Source: Acidobacteriota bacterium (GTDB lineage: Bacteria > Acidobacteriota > Terriglobia > Terriglobales > Acidobacteriaceae). Taken from it: a stretch of 11,920 nt of DNA. Below, one piece after another: positions 4,768 to 11,920 of this stretch. A program made the position numbers and the translations under genes. The DNA lies in assembly GCA_019510535.1 (NCBI GenBank), contig JAEKKE010000172.1:1-11920 (forward strand). Reading direction: 5' to 3'. Numbering within the stretch: position 1 is the first letter of the stretch; each line of letters starts with the position of its first letter. A model generated the notes under the pieces. The model was not told the DNA's origin. It was given only the letters and a program-made list of their open reading frames with translations, and searched no databases.

Positions 4768-7335
4768 ATGGCCAAGACGAAAAAAATCGCGGACATGCCT
4801 GAATCGGGTGTCCCCGTCTCCCCTTCACCGGAGCAGCATCAGCGTTATGTCTGCGTGCATGGGCACTTCTATCAGCCGCCGCGCGAGAACCCATGGCTTG
4901 AGACCGTGGAGGTACAGGAGTCCGCGCATCCATATCACGACTGGAATGAGCGCATCACCGCCGAGTGTTATTCCACCAATGGAGCCTCGCGCATCGTTAA
5001 CTCGGCCAACCAGATCGTGCGCATCTCTAACAACTATTCGCGGATGAGCTTCAACTTCGGCCCCACGCTGTTAAGCTGGCTTGCCGAATTTGCGCCCGTC
5101 ACCTATCGCACCATCCTCGATGCCGATCGCATCTCGGCGCAACGCTTCAGCGGTCATGGCTCCGCCATAGCGCAGGTCTACAACCACATCATCATGCCGT
5201 TGGCCAATGATCGCGATTGCCTGACGCAGATCCGGTGGGGCAAGGCAGACTTCCGTTTCCGATTTGGCCGTGATCCGGAAGGGATGTGGCTCGCCGAAAC
5301 CGCGGCCAGCCGCCACGTACTCGATCTGCTGGCACAAGAAGGCATCAAGTTCACCATCCTCGCTCCTGCACAGTGCGCTCGCGTCCGTCCCCTTCCCAGG
5401 GATGGAGGAGCTCCCGCCGGATGGATTGATACCAATGACGCCAAAGTCGATCCCTCACAGCCCTATCTCGTGAAGCTCGACGAGGGCCGCTCCATTACCG
5501 TGTTCTTTTACGATGGTCCGGTTTCGCGTGCTGTCGCTTTCGAAGGCCTGCTGAACTCCGGCGAATATTTCGCCAACCGCATCATCAATTCTCTCCCCCC
5601 GCGCGACAACAATGGAGTTCCCCCACAACTGGCGCATATCGCCACCGATGGCGAAAGCTACGGACATCATCATCGTCATGGTGAGATGGCGCTGACATAC
5701 GCCTTTCACTTCATCGAGCAGCAGGGCCTGGCGAAGCTGACCAACTATGGCGAATTCCTGGAGAAATTCCCAGCTTCCTGGGAGGCCGAGATCTTCGACA
5801 ACACCTCCTGGAGCTGCGCGCATGGCGTAGAGCGCTGGCGCTCCAACTGCGGCTGCAACACAGGGCGCGCAGGCTGGAATCAGGAGTGGCGCGCACCGCT
5901 GCGCGAAGCTCTTGACTACGTTCGCGACAACGTCAATCCGCTTTCGGAAGAGTTCGCTAAACCCTTTCTCAAGGACCTATGGGCAGCCCGGGATGCGTAT
6001 GTCCATGTCATTCTCAATCGCAATCCTGAGAACGTCCAAGCCTTCTTCACCGAACATGCCACACGCGAGCTGACCGCCGAAGAACGAATCCGCCTGATCG
6101 AGCTGTTGGAGCTGCAACGGCATACGCAACTGATGTACACCTCCTGCGGCTGGTTCTTCGATGAGATCTCCGGCATTGAGACCGTGCAGATCATTGCCTA
6201 CGCCGGTCGCGTGCTGCAGCTCGCCCACCAGCTCTTTGGCGAAAAGGGCAAAGAGCTCGAAGGAAGGTTCCTTGAGATTCTCAAGAATGCAAAATCCAAT
6301 ATCGCCGAAATGGGCGACGGCGCGCAGGTCTATCGCCGCTGGGTGTTGGGCATGCGCGTCGGTCTGGAGCAGGTGGGCGCGCACTATGCCATCTCCTCCA
6401 TCTTCCGCACCTATCCGGAAGATGGCTACATCTTCTGCTACGACATTCGCCGGCACGAATACAAAGTCTTCTCCTCCGGCCGAGGACGTGTGGCGCTTGG
6501 TACCGCCACGGTTCGCTCACGAATTACCGGCGAGTGCGAGATGGTTGCTTTCGCCGTACTGCATCTCGGAGGTGACCAGAATCTCTCCGCCGCAGTGCGT
6601 TCCTACTCTCCAAATGAAGAAGAAGCCTTCAAGAACTTTGCCACGGCCGTTTCCGGAGCCATGGCGCAGGCCAATCTTCCCGACATCATCCGCAGCATCG
6701 ATGGCTTCTTCCATCACGACCGCTCGCAGACCAGCTACTCCTTGCGCTCCCTCTTCTCCGACGAGCAGCACCGCATTCTGCAAACCATCCTGACCAGTAC
6801 GCTCTCCGAGGTGGAAGAGAGCCTGCGCCGCATCTACCAGGACCACGCATCTCTGCTGCACTTCATCCGCCAGAGCAACATGCCCACGCCACCTGCTCTG
6901 GCCCTCACCGCCAACTTTGCGCTCAACGCAGGGATCCGCAATGCCGTAGAGGCTGATCCCTTCGATGCCCCGGCACTCTCCAGCCTGCTGCAACAGGCCT
7001 TGACGGATGAGATTCAACTCGACGGCCAGATCATTGGTTACTCCGCCGGCAAACGCATGCACGCGGTGATGCAACAGTTGCGGGACACGCTTTCGTCCGA
7101 CTCACCTTCGGTGGAGATTCTGCAACTTGCAACCACCATGGCCGAGTGCTTCGGCCAACTGCCCTTCGAGGTGCGCTTCTGGGACAGCCAGAATGTCTGG
7201 AACTATCTCCTCGACCAGGTGCGCAACGATCCACGCCTGAATGGAGCATGGCAGGATGGCTATCGCCGGCTCGGCATGGCACTTGGCATCGGCGTCGATG
7301 AGCTGGTTGTGGAAGAGGGAGTCGGAAAACCCTAG
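4768..7335 (+). CDS. Glycoside hydrolase family 57 protein with C-terminal DUF3536
   Basis: This 855-residue cytosolic protein has no signal peptide or membrane segment. The N-terminal half (about 26-340) is a GH57 catalytic barrel: VCVHGHFYQPPRENPW (28-43) is motif 1, GMWLAET (172-178) matches the nucleophile region with Glu177, and IATDGESYGHHHRHGE (291-306) matches the acid/base region with Asp294. GH57 enzymes are retaining alpha-glucan amylases, 4-alpha-glucanotransferases or branching enzymes. The remaining 500 residues form the DUF3536 region, mainly helical with a central beta-rich part (about 550-610). No substrate has been settled for this subgroup as far as I know; an intracellular alpha-glucan is the reasonable guess. 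ATG 4768 is preceded by GGAGAG. A hairpin lies directly at the stop codon. No other glycogen or trehalose gene is visible nearby. Confidence 0.93.
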   Translation: MAKTKKIADMPESGVPVSPSPEQHQRYVCVHGHFYQPPRENPWLETVEVQESAHPYHDWNERITAECYSTNGASRIVNSANQIVRISNNYSRMSFNFGPTLLSWLAEFAPVTYRTILDADRISAQRFSGHGSAIAQVYNHIIMPLANDRDCLTQIRWGKADFRFRFGRDPEGMWLAETAASRHVLDLLAQEGIKFTILAPAQCARVRPLPRDGGAPAGWIDTNDAKVDPSQPYLVKLDEGRSITVFFYDGPVSRAVAFEGLLNSGEYFANRIINSLPPRDNNGVPPQLAHIATDGESYGHHHRHGEMALTYAFHFIEQQGLAKLTNYGEFLEKFPASWEAEIFDNTSWSCAHGVERWRSNCGCNTGRAGWNQEWRAPLREALDYVRDNVNPLSEEFAKPFLKDLWAARDAYVHVILNRNPENVQAFFTEHATRELTAEERIRLIELLELQRHTQLMYTSCGWFFDEISGIETVQIIAYAGRVLQLAHQLFGEKGKELEGRFLEILKNAKSNIAEMGDGAQVYRRWVLGMRVGLEQVGAHYAISSIFRTYPEDGYIFCYDIRRHEYKVFSSGRGRVALGTATVRSRITGECEMVAFAVLHLGGDQNLSAAVRSYSPNEEEAFKNFATAVSGAMAQANLPDIIRSIDGFFHHDRSQTSYSLRSLFSDEQHRILQTILTSTLSEVEESLRRIYQDHASLLHFIRQSNMPTPPALALTANFALNAGIRNAVEADPFDAPALSSLLQQALTDEIQLDGQIIGYSAGKRMHAVMQQLRDTLSSDSPSVEILQLATTMAECFGQLPFEVRFWDSQNVWNYLLDQVRNDPRLNGAWQDGYRRLGMALGIGVDELVVEEGVGKP

Positions 7336-7361
7336 CAGCATCCGGCTGCGCGGGATGCTGC
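7335..7361 (+). terminator. Hairpin at the 3' end of the GH57 gene
   Basis: GCAGCATCC and GGATGCTGC form a perfect 9-bp stem around a 9-nt loop, beginning on the last base of the stop codon. No T tract follows (the next bases are GTTGAAAG), so it is either an incomplete Rho-independent terminator or an mRNA 3'-end stabiliser working together with the heptad repeat directly after it. Confidence 0.5.
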
Positions 7362-7445
7362 GTTGAAAGTTGCAGGTTGAAAGTTGAAAACGTACGGCAT
7401 GGGCGATTCAGCCCATACCGCTCGGCTTCAACTTTCAACTTTTAA
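7362..7445. repeat. Heptad-repeat hairpin element A
   Basis: Four tandem 7-nt units (GTTGAAA, GTTGCAG, GTTGAAA, GTTGAAA) run from 7362 to 7389. The last two contain a 13-bp sequence (7376-7388) whose exact inverted copy is at 7427-7439. Nested inside is a second stem, CGGCATGGGC (7395-7404) with GCCCATACCG (7411-7420), with one mismatch and a 6-nt loop. The whole can fold into one long two-storey hairpin. The same heptads form element B near 8876-9061. The leader between this element and sseA (7446-7560) holds no gene; its only structure is a 6-bp inverted repeat, AGCCGG (7460-7465) with CCGGCT (7482-7487). Confidence 0.85.
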
Positions 7446-7560
7446 AATTCCGCCAAGAAAGCCGGAAGTACGACCGAGATGCCGGCTCAACCAACGCGGT
7501 ACGTCTTCAACTCCCCCAGAGTCCTCCGCTGCTCGCCAAGCATCTAAGATGGAATTCGCT

Positions 7561-8397
7561 ATGAACCTACTGATTACGCCGCAGCAGTTGAACTCGCGCC
7601 TGAAAGACCCCGGCACTATTGTGCTGGACGCTACCCTTCCGCCCGTCGGCGTTACACCACCTGTAGACACTCGCGCCCGCTACCTGGCGAAGCATATCCC
7701 GGGCGCGGCCTTCTTCGACATCGACGAGATCTCCGATCACACCACGCCGCTGCCGCACATGCTGCCTAAGGAGCGTGAGTTTGCGAAGGCAGTCTCTTTC
7801 CTTGGCGTCGGATCTGATATGACCGTTGTTCTCTATGAACAGGAGGGTGTCTTCTCTGCTCCGCGTGCCTGGTGGATGCTGAAGACTTTCGGTGCGGAAG
7901 ATGTCGTCATTCTCGATGGCGGCCTTAAAGCCTGGGAAGAAGCGGGCTATGCAACACACTCCGGCTTCGTCACCTGCAAGCCGGCGAGATTCACGCCGCG
8001 CTTCGATGCCGAAGCAGTCATCAGCTTCGACGAGCTCCAACAGGCCATTGCCGCGGGAGAGACCATCCTGGACGCGCGTGCAAAGGGCCGCTTCGACGGC
8101 ACTGCTCCCGAACCACGCCCCATCCCCTCCGGCCATATGCCGGGCTCCATCAACATTCCTTTTCTGGAGCTCACCGAGAACGGCCGCTTCAGGTCGGTAC
8201 ACGACCTGAAGGCGTTGTTTGCGGCGAAGGGTGTGGACAAGAAAAAGCCCATCATCACCAGTTGCGGCTCCGGCGTGACAGCTGCGGTACTCGCCTTTGG
8301 CCTGGAGATGATTGGCGCAAAGCACGTCAGTCTCTACGACGGCTCCTGGTGCGAATACGCCCAGCACCCGGAGGCGCAGATCGAGAAGGCGCAGTGA
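7561..8397 (+). CDS. sseA: 3-mercaptopyruvate sulfurtransferase (tandem rhodanese)
   Basis: The 278-residue protein has two rhodanese domains, the usual size for this family. The N-terminal, inactive domain (about 1-135) has HIPGAAFFDID and ILDGGLKAW. The C-terminal domain (about 155-270) has DARAKGRFDG, GHMPGSINIPF and the active-site loop SCGSGVTA with catalytic Cys235. CGSGVT marks mercaptopyruvate sulfurtransferase; thiosulfate enzymes carry CRKGVT-like loops. It transfers sulfur from 3-mercaptopyruvate to cyanide or thiols in the cytosol, linking cysteine breakdown to persulfide supply. Start: ATG 7561 with GGAA six bases upstream; another ATG at 7549 is possible. The frame is open to 7384 but that would run through repeat element A, so I reject it. 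The stop overlaps the next gene's GTG start, so the two are translationally coupled. Confidence 0.93.
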   Translation: MNLLITPQQLNSRLKDPGTIVLDATLPPVGVTPPVDTRARYLAKHIPGAAFFDIDEISDHTTPLPHMLPKEREFAKAVSFLGVGSDMTVVLYEQEGVFSAPRAWWMLKTFGAEDVVILDGGLKAWEEAGYATHSGFVTCKPARFTPRFDAEAVISFDELQQAIAAGETILDARAKGRFDGTAPEPRPIPSGHMPGSINIPFLELTENGRFRSVHDLKALFAAKGVDKKKPIITSCGSGVTAAVLAFGLEMIGAKHVSLYDGSWCEYAQHPEAQIEKAQ

Positions 8398-8873
8398 CCT
8401 CAGAAGAGCTCATCGGACATCTCGGGCTCGAACGTCATCCCGAAGGCGGATGGTACCGCCAAACCTATCTCGCCGCGAAGAAGGTACATACCACTCGCGG
8501 CGAGAGGGCTGCCTCCACCGCCATCTACTTTCTGCTCAGCGGCAACGAATTCTCTGCCCTGCACCGCATCCAGTCTGACGAAGTGTGGCACTTCTATGCC
8601 GGTGACACGCTGATTGTGAGCGTGATTCATCCTGACGGCCGCCATGAAGACCTTCTGCTCGGCCAAAGCCTTCCCGCAGGTGAAACCCTGCAAGGCTGGG
8701 TCGCCGCAGGCGCATGGTTCGGCGCCCGTCTGAAATGGCCCGGCACCTATGCGCTGGTGGGTTGCACTGTCGCCCCCGGCTTCGACTTCGCCGACTTCGA
8801 AATGGGCAATCGGGAAACGCTGCTGCGGCAGTTCCCGCAGCACTCAGATCTGGTTACAAAGCTGACGCGGTAA
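8394..8873 (+). CDS. Cupin family protein, DUF985
   Basis: This 159-residue protein shows the DUF985 (cupin_5) pattern along its length: LIGHLGLERHPEGGWYRQTY (about 5-24), STAIYFLLSGNEFSALHRIQSDEVWHFYAGD (about 42-72), GAWFGARL, and the family-typical GCTVAPGFDFADFE near the C-terminus. It is a small single-domain beta-barrel of unknown function. The His residues in SALHRI and EVWHFY lie where cupins bind metal or ligand. The start is a GTG whose GTGA overlaps the TGA of sseA by four bases, a classic sign of translational coupling; no upstream ATG in this frame keeps the domain boundary. A link with sulfur metabolism is suggested only by this operon. Confidence 0.9.
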   Translation: MTSEELIGHLGLERHPEGGWYRQTYLAAKKVHTTRGERAASTAIYFLLSGNEFSALHRIQSDEVWHFYAGDTLIVSVIHPDGRHEDLLLGQSLPAGETLQGWVAAGAWFGARLKWPGTYALVGCTVAPGFDFADFEMGNRETLLRQFPQHSDLVTKLTR

Positions 8874-8875
8874 GA

Positions 8876-9061
8876 GTTGCAAGTTAAAAGTTGAAAGTTA
8901 AAAGTTAAAGCGTTAACGCATTGGCAGCCGGAAGTCCGGGTGCCACATACGCGTAGCTTATGTGGGCGTTCGAGCGATGCTCGAGTCGTTATTCGAGCCA
9001 GGCATCATCTCCGATCCCACCCGTGCATTAACGCTTCAACTCTTAACTTTCAACTTTTAAC
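8876..9061. repeat. Heptad-repeat inverted-repeat element B (MITE-like), 38-bp arms
   Basis: Five tandem 7-nt units (GTTGCAA, GTTAAAA, GTTGAAA, GTTAAAA, GTTAAAG) fill 8876-8910. The segment 8883-8920 has an inverted copy at 9024-9061 matching at 35 of 38 positions. Inside lie three smaller inverted repeats: CCGGA-AG-TCCGG (8928-8939), CCACATA...TATGTGG (8943-8965) and TCGAGC-GAT-GCTCGA (8970-8984). The left arm holds the 10-bp palindrome GCGTTAACGC (8910-8919). There is no transposase, no credible gene and no clear target-site duplication. The right arm provides the stop codon of the converging M48 gene. No gene is present between 8874 and 9056. Confidence 0.88.
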
Positions 9062-10388
9062 GAGTCCCACCGACTTCGCCTTTTGGAAAATATTTGGGTT
9101 CCATCCCCATCCTCCAAGGGTCATACGCCCCGGCGAAGTTCGTCCGGAACCAGATCGGCGGATGTCCGTCTGACCAGAACTCCTCAAACGGATGCGGCCT
9201 TGGGTCGTCGAGAGATGTTTCGCCCAGCACCTGGAAGCCGTGCACCGCTGCCCGTTGCGGATCGGCGACGATGCCGTGAATGACTTCCTGCCCATAGATG
9301 TCGGCGTTGTGTTCCAGCGTGCGGCTGATGGTGTTCCCGATGGGGTCGGAGAGTTGGATCAACAGCACGCTCACCAGCAGCAGCACCGGCGCTGAAGTCC
9401 AGTCTGTCTCAGCAGAGATTCCCCATCGGACTCCAAAGCACCGAATTACCGCGCGCTCGGCCCATACGCCTATCGGCAGCAGCACCAGAATCAGCAATGC
9501 GGTAGCCCCCATGCCCAGCCAGAGGTGCTGCATCACGTAGTGCCCGGCTTCATGGCCGAAGACGAACGCGATCTCGTCCGGAGTTGCACGGGCAATCGTC
9601 GTATCCCACACCACCACGCGTTTCGATGCGCCGACGCCGGTGACATAGGCATTCAATCCCGTCACTTTCTCGCTGGCCTTCATCAGGAACATACGATCTG
9701 GAGGAATCGCAACCCCACTGCGCTGAACGACTTTCTCGAGCTGCGCCACCAACGCCCGGTTTGTCCGCTCAAGCGGCTCGAACTTGTTGAAGAGCGGATC
9801 GATAAAGACCGGCGCGATAAAGACCATGAACACGATGCATGGCAGCATCGCTGCCCATAGCCACCACCACCAGGTACGTGGAAACCGGCGGATCAGCGCA
9901 TAGACACCGAGACCGATAAGGACAACGAGGCCCGTCCGCAGCGCAAGCCCTTTGCCCCAGTCCGCAAACCAGCTTCCCCAATGCTGCACCGAAAGTCCAT
10001 AGCGCACGGCCAATCGATGCCCATACATCGACAGCGGTAGCTTCAGCACCGACACCGTCACCAGCATGGCGCCGAGAAAGAGAACGCCCTGCACCCAACG
10101 CCGCAAGGCATGTCGTTCAATCCACGTGCGCAACCGCCGAAAGTAGCCCGCGCTCAACAGCACCAGAAGGATCGTGATATCGGCTATGGGCGAAAGCCAG
10201 GAGAGCATCGTACGCTGGCGATGAAGCGCCACAGCCTGCTGCATCTTCTCTGGCGGTAAGCTGTAGAGCATCGGACCGGAGCGCGCCGCCCGTTCTGCGG
10301 CCACGACCGCCGGCGTTTCCGCCCGGGCGCAGGGGAAAACGGTTGCAAACAAGACAACAAAGAGCCAGCTCAGGCGTCGAAAAGTCAT
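9057..10388 (-). CDS. M48-family membrane metalloprotease, Ste24/HtpX-like
   Basis: This protein has 443 residues. Residues 1-23 (MTFRRLSWLFVVLFATVFPC...ARA) form a signal peptide or first membrane helix; further hydrophobic helices lie at about 68-82, 100-118, 150-166, 174-195, 292-312 and 333-350. The zinc site is HEAGH at 279-283 in FGHEAGHYVMQH, with Glu359 of LEHNADIYG as the expected third ligand. NAYVTGVGASKRVVVWDT (246-263) is the Ste24-type substrate strand region and DGHPP (407-411) the conserved C-terminal segment. Such proteins cleave peptides or damaged membrane proteins in the inner membrane; bacteria usually lack CAAX prenylation, so quality control is likelier. The start at 10388 begins the signal sequence; the frame is open to 10637 but that would overlap the TldD gene. 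No good ribosome site is visible. The stop codon lies inside repeat element B. Confidence 0.9.
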   Translation of the reverse strand: MTFRRLSWLFVVLFATVFPCARAETPAVVAAERAARSGPMLYSLPPEKMQQAVALHRQRTMLSWLSPIADITILLVLLSAGYFRRLRTWIERHALRRWVQGVLFLGAMLVTVSVLKLPLSMYGHRLAVRYGLSVQHWGSWFADWGKGLALRTGLVVLIGLGVYALIRRFPRTWWWWLWAAMLPCIVFMVFIAPVFIDPLFNKFEPLERTNRALVAQLEKVVQRSGVAIPPDRMFLMKASEKVTGLNAYVTGVGASKRVVVWDTTIARATPDEIAFVFGHEAGHYVMQHLWLGMGATALLILVLLPIGVWAERAVIRCFGVRWGISAETDWTSAPVLLLVSVLLIQLSDPIGNTISRTLEHNADIYGQEVIHGIVADPQRAAVHGFQVLGETSLDDPRPHPFEEFWSDGHPPIWFRTNFAGAYDPWRMGMEPKYFPKGEVGGTR

Positions 10389-10497
10389 CAGGCGTTGGCG
10401 CGTCTCCGTCAAAGTGCTGCGATTGTTGCATCGCCGCGTTTCAGGTGCAAGCGGACCCGCCCAAATTCCGATACACTCGCATCTCACACGGCCTCTT
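10389..10497. promoter_or_regulatory. Divergent promoter region of the M48 and TldD-like genes
   Basis: These 109 bp separate two head-to-head genes and must carry both promoters. On the plus strand GATACACT (10470-10477) contains TACACT, a reasonable -10 box, and would put the transcript start about 13 nt before the TldD ATG, consistent with the absence of a Shine-Dalgarno sequence there. I see no convincing -35 box and no clear dyad operator. Confidence 0.3.
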
Positions 10498-11920
10498 ATG
10501 TCCTTGAAGTCAATCTGCACGCTTCTGGCAATCGCATCCGCGGTTGCGCCTGCTGTCGTCTCTGCCTCCGGCGCCCCCTCTACGCCGCAGCCGTCTGCGT
10601 TGCTCGACACCATGCACACCGAGCTCAACCGCGCCATGGACTCGCTCGGAAAGGGCGAGCAGCAGCCCCATCCCTACTTCATCTCCTATGAGGTAGCGGA
10701 TGCCTCTTCGCTAAATCTCGTCGCACAGTACGGCGCCATCGTCACCACATCGCAAGGTCACCGCCGTGTCGCCGATGTACAGGTCCGCATCGGTTCGCCC
10801 GCTCTCGACAACACGCACGGCGACCACCGCACCTCGGCGCTCACCACGATCAACCTTCCTTTGACGGACGACAAAGAGGCCATCGCCCGCTCCCTTTGGT
10901 TTGCCACCAACCGCGGCTACGGCAAAGCCCTGGACGGCTATTTGAAGGTGAAGACGGAGACACAGGTCCGCGCGAAGGAAGAAGACCCGTCACCGGACTT
11001 CTCCGTGGAGAAGTCCACCGACTCCGAGACAAAGGCAGTGGCTCCCCTCACCACCGACGTAGAGGCATGGAAGACGCGGCTCCGCGAGATCTCGGCCAGT
11101 TTCAAACCCTATAAGAACATCTTCTTCAACTACGTCGCCCTGACTGCCTCCAACGAGACCGATTACTTCACCTCAAGCGAAGGCACACGTATTGCCAATC
11201 CCTACACCACCGCGCGTCTGGTCGTGGTCGCCCGTGCCCGCGCCGACGACGGCATGGACCTCTTCCGTGTCGAGACCTTCGAGGCCGATACCCTGGACCA
11301 CCTGCCGGATCAGAAGGCCGTCCTTGAGAAGCTAACCGCGCTGGCGAAGAACCTCGAAGCTCTGCGCACCGCTCCGGTGACTCAGCCCTTCAACGGGCCG
11401 GCGATCCTCTCCGGCCGCGCCTCTGCCGTCTTCTTCCATGAGGTGCTCGGTCACCGGCTCGAAGGCCAGCGGCAGCGTGGTGATGAGGAAGGACAGACCT
11501 TCACCAAATCGCTTGGCAAACCAATCCTTCCCGACTTCCTCTCCGTTGTCGACGACCCCACGATTGCAGCGCTTCATGGCATTCCGCTGAACGGACACTA
11601 TAGCTACGATGACGAGGGCCAGCCCGCTCAGCGCGTTGAACTTATCCAGGACGGCGTTCTGAAGACCTTCCTGATGTCGCGGCTGCCGATCGCTTCCGTA
11701 TCCACCTCTAATGGCCACGGCCGCGCGCAGACGGGTCGCATGCCCGCCGGACGCCAGGGCAACCTCATCGTCAGCTCAACCAAATCAGTCAACGACACTG
11801 AGCTGCGCAAGATGCTGATTGAGGAAGCAAAGAAGCAGGGCAAACCCTACGGCCTGTTCTTTGAGGACATCTCGTCCGGCTTTGCCGTCACCACACGCCG
11901 CTCGCCGCAGGCCTTCCAGG
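10498..11920 (+). CDS. Secreted TldD/PmbA-family metallopeptidase, N-terminal 474 residues (cut by window edge)
   Basis: The frame is open from ATG 10498 to the window end. Residues 1-23 (MSLKSICTLLAIASAVAPAV...) form a signal peptide ending near VSA-SG, unlike classical cytosolic TldD. The mature part begins with LNRAMDSLG and YFISYEVADASS, then a beta-rich domain with LVVVARARADDGMDLFRVETFEA-type strands, and the metallopeptidase helix AVFFHEVLGHRLEG with the TldD HExxxH motif at His314, Glu315 and His319. The third zinc ligand expected of TldD, a Cys near the C-terminus, is outside the window. LPDFLSVVDDPT, GHYSYDDEGQPAQ and GRMPAGRQGNLIV also match this family. TldD/TldE pairs cleave unfolded peptides, for example microcin precursors, by threading them into a heterodimer. 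A secreted form would work in the periplasm. No ribosome site precedes the ATG. It diverges from the M48 protease. Confidence 0.88.
   Translation, partial: MSLKSICTLLAIASAVAPAVVSASGAPSTPQPSALLDTMHTELNRAMDSLGKGEQQPHPYFISYEVADASSLNLVAQYGAIVTTSQGHRRVADVQVRIGSPALDNTHGDHRTSALTTINLPLTDDKEAIARSLWFATNRGYGKALDGYLKVKTETQVRAKEEDPSPDFSVEKSTDSETKAVAPLTTDVEAWKTRLREISASFKPYKNIFFNYVALTASNETDYFTSSEGTRIANPYTTARLVVVARARADDGMDLFRVETFEADTLDHLPDQKAVLEKLTALAKNLEALRTAPVTQPFNGPAILSGRASAVFFHEVLGHRLEGQRQRGDEEGQTFTKSLGKPILPDFLSVVDDPTIAALHGIPLNGHYSYDDEGQPAQRVELIQDGVLKTFLMSRLPIASVSTSNGHGRAQTGRMPAGRQGNLIVSSTKSVNDTELRKMLIEEAKKQGKPYGLFFEDISSGFAVTTRRSPQAFQ

Noticed and set aside
7384..7560. Upstream in-frame ATG for sseA at 7384
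   Set aside because: The extension would be encoded partly by the heptad repeat and is Pro/Arg/Ser-rich with no family match; the rhodanese fold begins at 7561.
7446..7560. Possible riboswitch in the sseA leader
   Set aside because: Only one 6-bp inverted repeat is visible; I could not match any SAM or other sulfur-related riboswitch core.
7567..8367. 266-codon minus-strand frame opposite sseA
   Set aside because: Shadow of a highly biased coding sequence; no recognisable domain and no ribosome site.
8940..9173. Small plus-strand open frame inside element B
   Set aside because: Runs through hairpins, the heptad arm and the 3' end of the opposite protease gene; no ribosome site.
10389..10637. 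N-terminal extension of the M48 protease to 10637
   Set aside because: Would bury the signal peptide inside the protein and overlap the first 140 bases of the TldD-like gene.

Overview
The window reads as ordinary chromosome of a moderately GC-rich, Gram-negative-type soil bacterium. The mix of proteins (GH57/DUF3536 enzyme, secreted TldD-like peptidase, SCO4226-type DUF4242 protein, NsrR with a single-domain globin) and the style of the intergenic hairpin repeats suggest Acidobacteriota, most likely the Terriglobia/Acidobacteriaceae group. This taxonomic call rests on recognising families and repeat style, not on a database match. No tRNA, rRNA, CRISPR array, integrase or transposase is visible.

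Left part (1-3200): three small stress or redox units, each paired with a regulator. (i) The start of an FMN-dependent azoreductase gene (minus strand, cut by the window edge) diverges from a TetR-family regulator. The regulator is broken by an apparent internal deletion with frameshift, yet the operator-like repeats between the two genes are intact. (ii) A single-domain haemoglobin of the flavohaemoglobin (Hmp) type is followed by an Rrf2-family NsrR-like nitric oxide sensor with the three-Cys motif and Asp8. A 23-bp AT-rich palindrome just before the globin is the natural candidate operator, so this looks like a self-contained NO-detoxification module. (iii) A GlxA-type AraC regulator (DJ-1/PfpI domain plus HTH) diverges from a small DUF4242 (SCO4226-like) protein.

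Middle (3200-7340): a modular hairpin repeat region, an unknown polytopic membrane protein on the minus strand, a DUF2809 membrane protein on the plus strand, and a large cytoplasmic GH57-family protein with a C-terminal DUF3536 region.

Right part (7340-11920): a two-gene operon of 3-mercaptopyruvate sulfurtransferase (sseA-like) and a cupin (DUF985), coupled by a GTGA start/stop overlap. It lies between two intergenic elements built from the same 7-nt unit (GTTRAAA). The second element has 38-bp inverted arms and supplies the stop codon of the converging M48 (Ste24-like) membrane metalloprotease. That protease diverges from a secreted TldD/PmbA-family peptidase that runs off the right edge.

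The most unusual content is intergenic: the heptad-repeat hairpin elements, the modular hairpin repeats, and the regulator operators. The coding genes belong mostly to recognisable families. I did not see a convincing new multi-gene defence or biosynthetic system.
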